Assembly: GCA_013398275.1 (NCBI GenBank) | Contig: VZSE01001766.1 | Span: 1 to 64,000, forward strand | Reading direction: 5' to 3' | Length of the DNA stretch: 64,000 nucleotides | From: Promerops cafer | Taxonomy: Eukaryota; Chordata; Aves; Passeriformes; Nectariniidae | In this document: positions 48,715 to 61,220 of the stretch, in pieces | Numbering within the stretch: the first letter of the stretch is position 1 | Layout of the letters: each line of letters starts with the position of its first letter | Notes under the pieces: model-generated | What the model was told of the DNA's origin: nothing | What the model saw: the letters and a program-made list of their open reading frames with translations, nothing else | Database searches by the model: none | Translations under genes and position numbers: made by a program

Positions 48715-49335
48715 CTTTGGAAACAAATGCTGCTCTTGCTGCCGCCCTGCGCAGCGCCCCACAGCTGCCCTGGGGATGGACGGAGCGCACTTGCCATCCC
48801 GAGTGCGGGCGGAGGGTAAGGACCGACCAAACCGGGGCCCGGGGCGGGGGCCGAGCCGGGCGCAGCTGTTAGGGGCCGGGAGGGGNNNNNNNNNNNNNNN
48901 NNNNNNNNNNNNNNNNNNNNNNNNNNNNNNNNNNNNNNNNNNNNNNNNNNNNNNNNNNNNNNNNNNNNNNNNNNNNNNNNNNNNNNNNNNNNNNNNNNNN
49001 NNNNNNNNNNNNNNNNNNNNNNNNNNNNNNNNNNNNNNNNNNNNNNNNNNNNNNNNNNNNNNNNNNNNNNNNNNNNNNNNNNNNNNNNNNNNNNNNNNNN
49101 NNNNNNNNNNNNNNNNNNNNNNNNNNNNNNNNNNNNNNNNCCCGGGGCTCGGGGCGGCCGTGCCCCTCGGCGGGCAGGCGGAGGCCCGCGGCGGAGGCGC
49201 TGGGATGGATGGCAGCCGGCGGTGCTCACGCGTGTCCGCGGCAAATCCCGGCGGGGATCGGGGTTGCTGGCACGGGGAGGGGACCAGGGCTCTGCGCGGC
49301 TCTCAGCGGGTTGCAGAGGGCACCGAGAGTTCTTT
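48715..49335. promoter_or_regulatory. CpG island with a gap; candidate TMOD1 promoter and untranslated first exon
   Basis: This is the only strongly CpG-rich, GC-rich stretch in the window. Its left side has several G-runs in close order (48834-48885), and its right side starts with CCCGGGGCTCGGGGCGG. A strong donor-like site, GGAGG|gtaagg, lies at 48815/48816 on the plus strand. It could end an untranslated exon splicing to the TMOD1 exon at 59,162. The island lies between the end of TDRD7 and the TMOD1 coding exons, with no other gene nearby. Assignment to TMOD1 is inferred from position. Confidence 0.6.
48886..49140. other. Assembly gap (255 N) inside the CpG island
   Basis: All bases are N. 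The flanks are extremely GC-rich with multiple G-runs, a typical cause of sequencing dropout in bird genomes. Any open reading frame drawn across this stretch is an artefact. Confidence 0.99.
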
Positions 49336-52300
49336 TTTACTGCTTTTGGTTGCGTTTGTAATCCAGGGAGCCCTTCTAGGAGATGGTTTCCCAGATAATG
49401 GATCGCTAGAAAGCTGTGCTGCTTCTGTAAGGGAAAAGTGGAAATTAGCAGGGGGAAAGGTTCCTTGAGGCCGTGTGTTGTACTTGCCTTGGCTCTACTT
49501 TCTCTGGCTTGAAATAGTCACTGCCTTGAAAAGCACTGCCTATTCCAGAGATAACCTTTCTTCACTCAGATGGACACAGCTTCTGACCCCACTTGTGTGC
49601 TCATCTGTTGCCCTCTGCTTTTTAAATGGTCATGGGTGGTTTGTTGGGCAGAATTCACTGCCCTCTGCCTCCCTTCAGAGCCATCTGCTCTACCCCTATG
49701 TGGAGGTCCTTTCTATTTGCTTTACATATTTCCTTGGGTGTTGGGTCTCGAGTCACAGGGGTGCTCAGCTACGTGACTGAGGTTGTTTTTAAGTGTTTTT
49801 AATTTTTTTAAAAAAATCCCTTTCTCATGTGTGACCTGCCAGATCATGCAGGAGTGAAGAGTGACTTCCTCATTTCTTGTCAAGGAGACAAGATTTGTGC
49901 TGAGAGGTGGCACCTTTTCTCAGACTATCTGATAGAGCAAACATTGGACGAGTTTTTGGGCATGTAACCCCCACTTCAGGTTATAGTAGTGAGCACTTTT
50001 GCCCTCTTGAAAGGAGGAGCTGGGCTACAGCATTAAAGCCAAACACCATCTTGCTTGCCCTGCAGTGCCCAGAGCCAAATGCCTTTTGCAGTGTTGTAGA
50101 AGTGTCTGCTCTGTTGTCTCTTGACGGTCTCTGTTGCCCTAATGTACATGCAGCTGGCTATCCCAACAAGCACACTGCATCACAGGGTCACTGCTTCTCA
50201 TTTCAAAGTCTCTATTTTCCCCCTGTCAGGGTTCTTCCCCCACCCCTCCTTCAGCATTGCATTGTTCTCCAGCCTGACTCATGTTGTCCTTCTCTACACA
50301 CTTCTCAGCTGTGATGGTCTGCTGCCTTTTCTCGAGATACTGTGGTTTTGTATAATATTGGAAATATGTTTCTTGCCCCCCACCCCCCTTGGTGTATTTG
50401 GGAAAGTCAAACAGATATGGAAACAGTCTGGTTTATCTCTTTACTGATGTTCTTTGCCCAAGTTTTACTTTCATTCACCCAAAGGACCATTTGATTTATC
50501 TTTACAAAAGATCCTGAATTAACCTTTTGTAAGAAACACCAGTCCTCTGTTACCAGATGTGTAGCTCCTATTCCCCAGAGCAATGTGCTACTAAATGTAG
50601 CATTTGCAGATGAATTTTTATACTTTGCTGTGTGCTGCTTCACTGTTTCTCAGGTGTGTGGAGTTTTTGTGAAAGCACAGCTAGGGGGAAGGAAACTGTG
50701 ATCTGCCTTCTGATTTTTTTCTCTATAGCTGACAGTCATTTGCACATCATAAGCTAGAAAGACTGTCTCCACTTTTCTGTTCAGGCAGAGACCTGCAAAC
50801 AGATTACCAGGCTCTTGGAAGAAACAGGACATAAAGTTGTGTTCCATGACTCCATGGTGCTAAATGCCCCCATGTTCTTGGGCACACAGCTGCAGCACCA
50901 TGGGAGGCTCAGTGGTTCTCTAGCCCATCCCCAGCTCACAGCAGACCTCTCCTCAGATAGGGAGCTTCTGGCTTCATATGGGCTGTGTCTGCAAATCCCC
51001 AAAGATGGAGATCCCCCCTCACTGAAGCCTTGCCTCAGAGCTGCATCACCTTCCTGGGAGGGAATTCTTCCTTCTTGTTCATGGTGAATGAGATAAACAC
51101 ATAACAGAGGCTATCCTGGGTCAGACCAAAGTCTGTACATCCCAGGATACTCTGGCTGGCAGCAGCCTGGGGAGAAGCTTGGAATCAAGGTTGCAGTGAT
51201 TCTTCCCCAGAGCTCTCCCCATTCAGGCACTGTGCAGTTTGGTAGCTCTCCCAGCTGGAGCTAGTTTCTTTTTTTCTGCAGGCCTTGCATGGTTGTGCAA
51301 GGGTCTCGCCTCTGTTAAGTGCCTCATTCAGATGTGGTGCACACTGTACACTGCATACTCATTGCTGCTGCAACAGTGCTCATTTTGCTCCAGTGTTAAT
51401 TAAGCATCAACCTGTCTGGGGCTTATTAGCTGCAGCTTGGTGGGGCATTTCACTGCCATTCCCTGTGCTTCAGCCACACTAGCAGTAGGGTGGGATTGGG
51501 ATGTGCAGACACTCATGTGTTACAAACAGCTCGCTGTGCTTTGGCCTCTGGCAGTCTGGCAGGGCTCTTTTACAGGACGTGGCCATTGCCTGTCTAAGAA
51601 TCTGAGGCACTGCTCAGTGAAAGACAGGAGCCTTCCTGCTCCTGTGTTCACAATGCACCCCTCAGGTTCCCTGCAAAACCAGAGTGTGCCACAGAAACAG
51701 AGGTGTCCATCTCAGGACTAAGAGAAACTGAGGCAAAAAACCCAGGATCACTTTCCAGAGGAGGTTGTGCTGGCTGTGAAGCTTCCAAGTGGAAGGGTTC
51801 AAGTTACAGAGCAGGAACTGAGTGCAAGAGTATCACTAATGACTCAAGTGTGCCCACATGCTTTTCACAGGGATTAGTAATTAAGCAACAGATTGCATGC
51901 CAGGTGCATGAGAGAACCTCACCCCAAATAGGACAACACATAACTGTGTTTACAAGTGTGTGTCTTAAAAATATGTAAAGTGGGGGAGATACTTTGTGTT
52001 TGGGCTTTGGAAGATCTTGGCCTGGTCACCAAACATCCAGGCTATTTGCTGATGAAAAGACCACTTGGTGAGAACCAGTATTGAGTTGTGTGGCTTGCAG
52101 GCTGCAGGAGTATTGACAAGAGGAGAGCCAGGAGATACAGACAGTTTCTGGATATCAGCTTAGGAGTTGGGTGAGCTGAGAAGACTGAGGAGAGTGCAAG
52201 CAGTGTGAGACTTTCTTCAGCACTAGCGGATAAAGGGAGAGGCCACTTAGCTTGAGCACAAGGAGCCTTCCCTAGTGTGTGCATGACCTCAGAGAACAAG

Positions 52301-55300
52301 CTGTTTGCTGTGGAGCTGTCAAGGATGGGAATGTCAGCTCTGACATAAGGATGTCCATGGGAATGAAGCTGCATCATCAGTAAGTCTTGCCAACGGCCTA
52401 TTGAACTTCACTGCTGCAGGGGTTTGGGTGGTGATGTAACTCCAGATAGTGTTACATGTTCTGTGTGGCTGGTATGTCACTTCAAGAGTCAGAAGCCATG
52501 TGCTTTGATAGACCCAAAATGCCTTCTTCCAGATGTTTCCTTTCAAATATGAATTTCAGGATGTCTTAGATTAACAGCTGCTAGTTGGGAGGAAACCTAG
52601 ATCTTCCTTGGAGAAGTTTGAGTTTCCTGAAGGGACAGCAGATTGTCTGTTGGATTTCCTTAAGCATGAGCCTCTTGCAGGGAGGCTGAGAGTGCATCAG
52701 TCTTTCTTGCTGATGGCTGACTTGCCTGGAGCAATGAGAGTGTGTGCTCTGCTTTCTACATCTGACATGGCAGAGCTTCTCACCATCTGGAGCACCCCCT
52801 GTTTTTTCTCTGGCCACTCTCCTCATCTAGGACAGGAATTTGTGTTTTTTCTTCTTTAAAAATCATTTCCCTTTAGGCAGCACATGACTGACTGCAATTG
52901 GATCCCTCTGCAGCCTTCCCCTCTCCAGGCTGAGTAAGTCCAATTTGCTTTGCTTGTTCAGCTTTGAAAGACCTGTCTTCTACTAGAGGACATCAAATTG
53001 CATGCAGCATCCAGTTGCATGCTCAGTGGTGCTAAGCAGAGGGTCCCCTTTGGGTATCCCATGTGGGTCTCCTGGCTAGACACTTTCTAATGCTGCTTGG
53101 ACTCCAAGCCCAGAGCAGAGTCTGTCAAAAGTCTTTTGTAGCTTTAACAAGAGTCTTCATCATCTTGTACAATCAAGGTGGTGATGCAGAGCCTAACCAG
53201 GCCAACAGCAGTTTGTGCTGCAGCCTGGGTGTGTGTTTATGGCTTGTTAAAATGATGGTTTCCTCTCTGACTAGGAAATGAGTTCTGCTTGAAAAGGTAT
53301 CTACAGAAATGTGCAGGAAGCCATTACCTTAAAGGACTGGCCTTAGGCATTAATCTTCCTTTCACTGTAAGGAGAACAATGTTCATTTGAAGTGGAGTAA
53401 ACTTTGAATGTCTGTACCTCAGGTGCAGGGCATGTAGTCACTTGCAAAGCCACTACTGGGCTCTGGTTGTGTCTGCGAGAGAAGGGACTGCAGGGCCGAG
53501 GTGTGATGTTTGTACCTGTGTGCTGGGAGGAGACACCCCTGTACCAGCACAGCTGCACTGACTTCCCTCGTGAGCGGGGTAAATCGTGATTGCAGGCACC
53601 CAGCAGTGAAGACTTCTGTTGTGTATGGCTGTGTGATGACATGGGGGATGGATCCAACCCCTCCTCTGCTCTGCTCTGATTTCCTACCGGGTTTTGCACA
53701 ATTCACGTAGATTCACATTTTTAGATGTGGTCTCAGTAGGAGCTGATGTGCATCTTTCCCTTTGTTTCTAATAGATCTGGCCATCATTTGTTGGTCAGTT
53801 CTTGAAACTGCAGGGAACTGGTTGTGTTTGGTTGCCCAGTGACTCAAAAAGCAGGGCTGACCATGGAGTCACCAGCACTCGATTATGTTCGGATGCAAGC
53901 TCAGGATTTGAAAGTTGTCCCCAGAGGGGAGAATCAGCAGAGACTCACTTTTTGGTAGATTGATGTCCTTCATCTCTACATCCCCGCCGTGCCTGCTCCA
54001 GCACTACGTGTGTAACAGCTACCCCTTCTCTGAGTGCTTCTGGTACCTGCCTTGCCTTCGACCACTGTGCAAGTGCCCCAGCTCTCCTTCATTTTCTGAC
54101 TGTCAGCCAAAGGAGATCTCTAGGCTGACAGACTCTTTGCACACATGTGCAGCTTCCCAGGAAATTAGGGTCTGAGTCCTGCATGAGATTTCATTCAGGT
54201 TAGCTACCGGCTTTAAGGTTTGTCAAACGACCACATAAGAAGACAATTTTCACTTAGAAACAAGCTGGAGGTGATTTGTTCCTCTCATCTGCACAGCATG
54301 CATCTTGGATCTGCACTTGGGTGACTTACTCAGATTTAAGTGTATGCACTGAAAGTACCTAGTTTCTCTTGAATTTATAGGAAATGGTCACTTGAGGTAT
54401 GTATAGCTTCTCCATCAAAAAAACCCCAGACCCTGGCATTTATCTTTTAAGTTATGCTGCAACTCAAAGAAAAGAAAAAAAAAGGGGCGATTGTAGCAAC
54501 TACAGAGGGGATAGTTGATACTGGTTTGTTATTTTTATACTGTAAAAATAATAGCTCTGAACTTTGACTCAGATTTATACTTAAGCTGTAAAAAAAAAAT
54601 CTCATAAATCAAAACCCTGTGTGAGTCAAACAGGAACAGTTTTCAAGCCATCCCTCATGATATGAATTCCTGCCTTCATAGCTCCTTAAATACAGCTTTC
54701 ATCCTGAAAAGACTTCTGCCTTCAAAATTGGCAGTATTTTCAAGAATCATCAATAGCTGTGCTGGTCACACTTGGCTACCTCCTTATCCCAAAACCCAAG
54801 CCCCATGGTCTGCTTTCACATTTCAGAGCACAGAAAAGCTATTGCCGTAGATTTGAGGGTTGTCTGGGGCAAGGTTGTTAATTTTTTTCAGGCATGGCTC
54901 TCATTGTGTGGCAGAGTACACAGAATTCCTGTCCTCTGCCTTTGGAGGTTGTTCGGTGTGGCGGTGACCAGGGATGCCCCAAACCCTCCCACGTGCTGAG
55001 GCTTGGGCATGGTGGCTGCATGCTGCAGCCTGTGCAGACCCCTGGAGTCAGTTGGCTTGGACTGATAACAGAATTTATCCCTGGAAAGCCCTGCACCTTT
55101 GCTGAGGTTAGTGGCTCTTTCTCTCTGCGTTTTGCATTAAAGGAAGTGCTTTCTGTGCTGTCCTGGTGTTGGCATGCTGGTGCACGGGGGAGGTTGTGCA
55201 GGGATGTGCTGGGCTGCCTGGCACAGTGTGCCCCAGGTGTGTCGCACGGCGTGCCTGTCACAGCACCCGTGGCGTTCACTGTGGCATTTTTGTATTTTCT

Positions 55301-58300
55301 TGAAACTTGTCTTGCTGCTGTTCCTGTCACTGTACCCAGTTCTTCCTCATTTGTTCTTTTTCCTGGGGCTGGGATCACGGGGGGATAGTCCAGCAGACCC
55401 TTTGACTCGGCAGTCGGGGTGCTGCTCCACAGCCTCCCCGAGCAGCCTGCTGTAGCCTAAGCCCATTGCTGCCCTGCTTCTGCCCTCCCTGCTCGCCCAC
55501 CTGAAGAGCACAACCAAGTACTGATGCCTGCCCTCGGCTGGGGGTGAAACACAGTGGGCCCTCGTGGGCCACCTTCCCGGATGGGTTTCCACCGCTTCCC
55601 TGTGGAGACGTCAGTGCTGCTCTCAGTTTTCGGCACCCCAAAAAGGTCATGGTGCTCCAGGGGACTATACCAGTGCAAAGCACTGTGAAAGGATTATTTC
55701 CAGTGTCGTACTGGATGCTTTTCATTTTCACTTATTTTCAGCATCCATTTGTTTGCTCAGCACTTTTTTAACCTTTCAGAAAGAAACTGTTCTATCCCCT
55801 TCATGATCAGAAACGTTGTTTTGTTTGGTTTGGTTTTGTTCTCCCATATTCATGGCGTTTTATTATCTCCCATCCAATTAAATTTTTCTCCTTTAACAGT
55901 TTTAATGACCGTTGTGCATTCCAACCTGTGTGCTCTTCAGACTTACCAAGTGCAAGTGGTTGGGCTGTCTTCCTGTGTCTCTGACAAGTACTTCGAACAA
56001 AGACACCTGATCTTTCTATCTGGTCTACCTGGTCTTGCTATCTTTGTAATCTATATGAATTTCAATACTTTGAGGACTTAAAAGTTGTGACAGTGTTGGT
56101 TCTGTGCAGTATCTGTATATTGCACTTATATTCTTTTGTGATGCTTCCTTAGTTGATTGAATGAAGAGTGATAAGGTTAATGAGAAATAGTGAGAACTCA
56201 AGTTGTGCTGAAGGATCTTGTTGTTTAGTTGAGCTCAGGTGAGAGTGGGACCTGTGTTAAACCGTGCTTGTACTCTGGCACAAGTCAGGGAGAACTGTTT
56301 GTGGTGGTGGATGTTTCAGTACTCTGTGTAAATGAGAACAATTACTCTTAGGCAGAATTTACCTGCTTTCTTATCACTGGCAGTTCAAAGCCCTCTTGCC
56401 ATTTACAGCAGATGGGCTGGTTTGCTTTTTCTCACAGCACTCATTAGCAAGATAGGGTAGAAGAGGCCTGGGATGTGAAGATAAGGGAGTGCCAGTGAGC
56501 ATACTGGTTCTGGAGGCTGTGCTGGAGGACACGGTGCTGAACGGCTGGTTCTGCAGGCAGGGGAGCAGTACAGAATGTCCTGCTGCCACGGGCAAGGCTG
56601 GTGCTCCTGACGAACAGTCCTCTCAGTGTGCTCTCTGCGGGAGATGTGCGAGGTGCCAGCGCTGTCTGGCTGCACCACCAAGTCTGGGAGGGCACTGTGC
56701 CCCCCAACACCTCTCTTTGGGGTATCTAGCAAATTAAATTCTCTCCATGGGGATTTCAGCTGCTTTTCAGCAGGCTCTGCACCTGTCTTCAACCCTCAGG
56801 GCCTTTGCTATATGCAGCCTCGGCTTCATATCTCTGCAAGATGCTTTGAAACCTGAAGCGTTTTCCAGAAGCGTTGCCTGTGTGCGCTGACATCCCGTGT
56901 CTGTCCTGCCTTTCGCCTCTCAGTGCTGACATCTCTGTCCTTCTGGAGGGAGGCAACAAGGTCACCCTGCGGGGCTGCACTCTGGTCCCAGACAGGCCCC
57001 TGCTTGCACTCTTGCCTGTGTTCCTGGGAAGGGTCTGCAGCTGCCTCTGGGAACAGCTGTCCTCATGCAGCCGAGACAGATATTGCCATGTGTGTGGCAG
57101 GTGTGGGTATTTTAAGCCATTGTAGGGAATTTAGCAGCCTGGGGTGGGTTATTCTCTGCCTTTCTGCTTGCTCCTAGCTCCAGCTCCTTCCACAGCAGAA
57201 TGGTCAAAACTACATGTGGCATATGAAATCCAGGCTAGTCGTGGCTCATGCACTGCAATCTAAGGCCACAGTAATGCAGCATGTATCCAGATCTGAGTCC
57301 AGGCTGCTTTTCTAGGATCTCCAGCACCAGTGTTCATGGGTAACTGCAGTAAAGGCTCTGCCCTTCTCTGTGCCTGCAGGAAGGGCAGGCTTGCAGGGGG
57401 CTGAGCTGCTGGACATGGCTCGTAGGCTGGCCGGTGTGTGGCTGCTGCCTGCCAGCCTCACAGCACAGGGAGCCCTGCACTGAGGGCTGCAGGGTGCTGG
57501 TGCAGCACGGGAGTGTGGGGTTCCTTCCACCTCACTCAGCCAGACCCACTGAGCCCCCGCGCTCCTGCTTCCTCTCCACACTCTTGGCTGCCCTTGGCTC
57601 CGGTGCCCACAGGTTGATGGTTGCTGCTTGGAGCAAACCAGCCCAGTGAAAAGCTGATTTCACCCTCTCAGTTCCCAGCTGAGGGAGCTTCAGGGGCTGT
57701 TTCTCCCATCAAGAAGGCACCAACTCCTCGCGCTTCACCTCCTAAGTGGTGAGTGGCAGGAATGTGAGAGATGCAGGAATTGCCATCACACTAGTGGGGA
57801 ACCAAACGTCTGACAAGAAGACAGCTTCTAAATTTAAGGGCTTGCTGTTGAGCAAGCATGTGTGCATTATTGTGCCCTTTTGTGACGAAGCTAAAGATAA
57901 TTTTCCTATCTGGAACAGCAGCTGTGTTGTAACTTGTATAAAGAAACTTCTCCACTAACGCAGAGTGGTCATAAGAGCATAATCTGTCCTGAGGGGACAA
58001 GCAAAGCTGGAGAGATGTGATTCAGGGTAGGGCTCTGATGCTCCACAGTAGTTGAAAAGAGACCATTTATAGAAACTGAAAAGATGTTTGGCTCCCTAAA
58101 AAATACACAGGCCTTGCTGCTATTTTTAATGTAAATGTCACTCAAAAGAATAGCAAAACTTTAGGAAAAGACACTTTAAATTATCTAGGACTCAGTATTC
58201 TCTGCAAAAACAGAGCCAAAAAAATATAAATGTAGAGCAGAAGGAGACTGTCAGCAAAAGAGCAGAGTTGGCTATGCTTTTGTGTGTTATGCTGAGTGTA

Positions 58301-59161
58301 CTTTTAACCTACCTGCATATTTTAAACACACTGACCTTTTTCTCTGCAGTCTTTTTGTTTGCAGAGGTCTAGTTACATATGATTGTGTATGGTACATTAT
58401 ATTAGGAGACATGGGCCAAACCTTGGGTTCAGCAGGGATTATCCAGATAGACCATTCACTTCTCTTCTTGAAGGATTGGTTTAGAGCGTGCAGTAGCACA
58501 CAGGTCAGCTGCTTAGCTGGCAGCAGTGCAAACATGTGTTGTCTCAGGAAAGGTGGGTCACTAAATAGCACATTTAACTGGCAGCCTCCTGAACCTGAGT
58601 GGATAATACTTCCTGATCTCCTTGTGGCTTTAACACATGGGCAGAAGTGCCATGCACTGTAGCCTTGTGGAGAGGAAGGCTTTCAGGGTTTTCAGGTTTT
58701 CAGGGCTCAGAGGTACTCAGTGGTGCTACAAATCTGTTTTCCCATCTGGTAACAATGTTATCTGGAGTGCTGTGTGCCTGGCGGTGTTACTGGGGGCTTG
58801 TAAGGACATGAGAGCTGCATACTTTATGACTTCTGGTTTATTGTCCTTCAAAGAAATAAATGCCTAGGATGCTTCATTAACATTTAGGACTGCTTGCAGG
58901 AATACATCCCTAGCCAGGGTCCTGTACAAAGAGCTTCCTCAGTCCTGCCCCGTGAACCTGTGGTGGGGCAATGTGCTACTGCTCTCATGTCTGTAGGTGC
59001 TTATGTGCGTGTAGGATATGAATGGGGGGCCCTGAGCAATCCTTTGAAATCAGCCATGCTTTGAGCATAAATCTCCAACTGTGGGGTGTTCAGTGCTCCC
59101 CAGCCAGGCGGGCTGCAGCACCATGCTTCATGTGTGTTAACGCTTCTTGTTTTCATATCAG
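49336..59161 (+). other. Region between the CpG island and TMOD1 coding exon 1, probably the TMOD1 5' intron
   Basis: If transcription starts at the CpG island, this is a 10-kb first intron. Only a possible old CR1 remnant at 51.1 kb is seen. Other untranslated TMOD1 exons could lie here, since the gene uses several 5' exons in mammals, but none can be proven from sequence. Confidence 0.5.
51090..51280 (-). mobile_element. Possible old CR1-like remnant, minus strand
   Basis: The stretch cctgggtcagaccaaagtct and catcccaggatactctgg resembles a widespread amniote CR1-type 3'-end motif (gggtcagaccaaaggtcca). The similarity is short and the element, if real, is ancient and decayed. Confidence 0.4.
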
Positions 59162-59325
59162 GTTCTGTTACAGCATAGAAGTGAGATCCACAAGACTGCT
59201 CTAAGATGTCTTACAGAAAGGAGCTAGAAAAATACCGAGACCTAGATGAAGACCAGATCCTTGGAGCTCTGACAGAGGAGGAGCTCAGGAAGTTAGAGAA
59301 TGAACTGGAAGAGCTGGATCCTGAT
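59162..59325 (+). CDS. TMOD1: TMOD1 first coding exon (coding from 59206)
   Basis: A good pyrimidine tract, cttcttgttttcatatcag, ends at 59161, so the exon probably starts at 59162 with 44 nt of 5' UTR. A second possible AG lies at 59172-59173. The ATG is followed by 40 codons and donor gtaagt at 59326. An upstream untranslated exon is therefore required, and the CpG island 10 kb upstream is the main candidate. Confidence 0.93.
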
Positions 59326-61220
59326 GTAAGTAGTTTTTAATTGAAATGTTAGGTAGTGTATCTTAGTAATTGTGGGGGAGTGGGATGCATTACTAATCTG
59401 TATTTCAGTGGGATCCTTTGCAGAGCCTATACTTGGTGCAAGAGTGGAAGAGACTGGCTGCAGATACACAGAAGATTTTTTTGCCATTGGAAGCACAGTC
59501 TACATGTGTGTCTTTGTTTCTGTTTTCCTCCCCTTTTCCCAATGTGATGAGCAACTGTGACTTGCAGCAGCAATATGAGCCAGTGCTGGTGCAGGGCAGT
59601 AATCCTGTGGAAAATAGATCTCTGTTTCTGACCAGGCCACCTTGGAGGGAATGCTTTGCAGGTTGCTTGGTTTGAGGGTTTTCTGGGGTTTTTTTGGTGG
59701 TTTGGGTTTTTTGGTAACAAACTTCAAATGGCCTGTATTTTCCTCCAATTAGGCAGAAATCCAAATCCCAGAGTTCGCAAAGTGGGACAGTTTATTTTTA
59801 GTAAGCTTCCAGCATCAGCAGGAGCTGCACATACGCAAACATGGGGTCTGCTGGTGCCAAGCTGGTGAAAGGTTTCTGGAGCCAGCACTGTCCTGTTGCA
59901 GGGGATGTGCAGAGCCAACTGGCAGGCCTCTGGCTTACGGCAATGTTACTCGAGGAGCTTGGGCACTGCCAAGTGAGAAATTGTTCCTGCAACATGCAAT
60001 TAGTGTTTCTGGAGTAAATGATGGGTGCTGTAGATTGCATCATCAGTATTTTTAATCGCAATGCAGGAAAATATTTGAGAGCTGGCAAAACTAGCTCCCG
60101 GGATTAAGCACATGGGCTGATGGGCTGGTTACAACTACCTCAGAAGACACAGAGTCAGGCAGCATTCTGTGAAAGATGAAGAAAGGTAAAATAATTATGG
60201 ACATCTGTCAGTGCAGGTGTAGTTTGCCTGAAGATTGTGTAGTTGCCTCTCACAGCATGAAGCCTTTTGGAAGCAAGCTGTCTGATACAGATATAAATTA
60301 TAATGAACTACTTTTATCAGGCGGGCATGGAAAAATCAGCGTGTTGTTCAACATCACCTTGGATGTCTTAAAAAGTAAATGTTGACTTCTATCCAGTAAA
60401 GCTTTAAAGAACATGCTTAGTGTCAAATCTGGGAATAGTCTGTCTTACTGCATTAAGGCTGTTCTATATTTAAATATAAGCAGGTGTTTACGTGCCATAT
60501 GTGTCAAGCACGAACCAACTTCCCGTGGTGGCTTACGTGACTGAATAACAAGGAGGCAGCTTGAAAAAAGGCTGAGGTTCACAGGGATTTTGCTCTGCAA
60601 CCAGTGACCTTCTCTGTGAGACCCTCTCTGTAGTTTTGTGATGGATCCATGAAAGGCAGAAGAGACCACCACAACTCTCTGATTTGCTCTGTGAAAGATC
60701 ATGAGATTTAACTTAATTGATTCTTTAGGGGACACAATGGGGCATTGTGGGCACTAGGACAGACTCACACAGTGGGGAGAAGATGGCTGAGAGCCTCCAG
60801 AAAGAACGGGCTAGAGCTGATGTTGCAGAGAAACATCTACTGGGCAGCATTTGAAACTGAAGGGGGGAAGGAGCATCACATGTCTTGGATGATGTGGGAA
60901 TCAGTGGGGCTGGATGAAGATAACCTTTGACACAAGGAGAAGCAAACTGTCCGGCAATGTGGAAGAAGAGTGGTGCAATGAGGGAAGTGTAGAGGGGAGA
61001 GTGTTTGGTGGATGGGGATTGTGGCCTGCAGAGATAACCTGTGTTTCTCACCTCCATGTCTAGAATGCACTGTTGCCGGCAGGGCTCAGGCAGCGGGATC
61101 AGACGCAAAAGCCACCAACTGGCCCATTCAAAAGGGAGGAACTCATGGCCCACCTAGAAAAGCAGGCAAAGGACATTAAAGACAGAGAAGACTTGGTTCC
61201 TTTCACAGGCGAAAAGAGAG
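59206..61220 (+). CDS. TMOD1: Tropomodulin-1, N-terminal part (coding exons 1 and 2; gene continues past the window)
   Basis: Exons 59206-59325 and 61064-61220 join in phase 0 to give 92 residues and one extra base. The protein starts MSYRKELEKYRDLDEDQILG and continues with LTEEELRKLENELEELDPD, then NALLPAGLRQRDQ, GPFKREELMAHLEKQAKDIK and DREDLVPFTGEKR. This is nearly identical to human TMOD1, in which the next residues are encoded by a third exon not found here. TMOD1 caps actin filament pointed ends in muscle sarcomeres, erythrocyte membrane skeleton and lens fibres. The visible part covers the first tropomyosin-binding helix (about residues 1-38) and the first actin-binding site (about 50-92). 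The leucine-rich-repeat half lies downstream. An in-frame TGA at 59182-59184 fixes the start. Confidence 0.95.
59326..61063 (+). other. TMOD1 intron after coding exon 1
   Basis: Bounded by gtaagt and ccatgtctag. A G/T-rich stretch lies at about 59,670-59,715. No other gene or transposon is recognised. Confidence 0.8.
61064..61220 (+). CDS. TMOD1: TMOD1 coding exon 2
   Basis: The acceptor is ccatgtctag and the donor gtatgg starts at 61221. The exon supplies residues 41-92 plus the first G of a glycine codon, matching the human GEKRG boundary. No third coding exon (human KVWVPKQ...) was found between 61,221 and 64,000. Confidence 0.95.

Noticed and set aside
48692..49468. 258-codon open frame across the CpG island
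   Set aside because: Most of it is the N gap, which cannot contain stop codons. The flanking residues show no recognisable domain.
53400..55400. Several overlapping open frames of 60-165 codons on both strands
   Set aside because: They have no recognised domain and lie in GC-moderate sequence where stops are less frequent. None shows exon-like boundaries tied to TMOD1.
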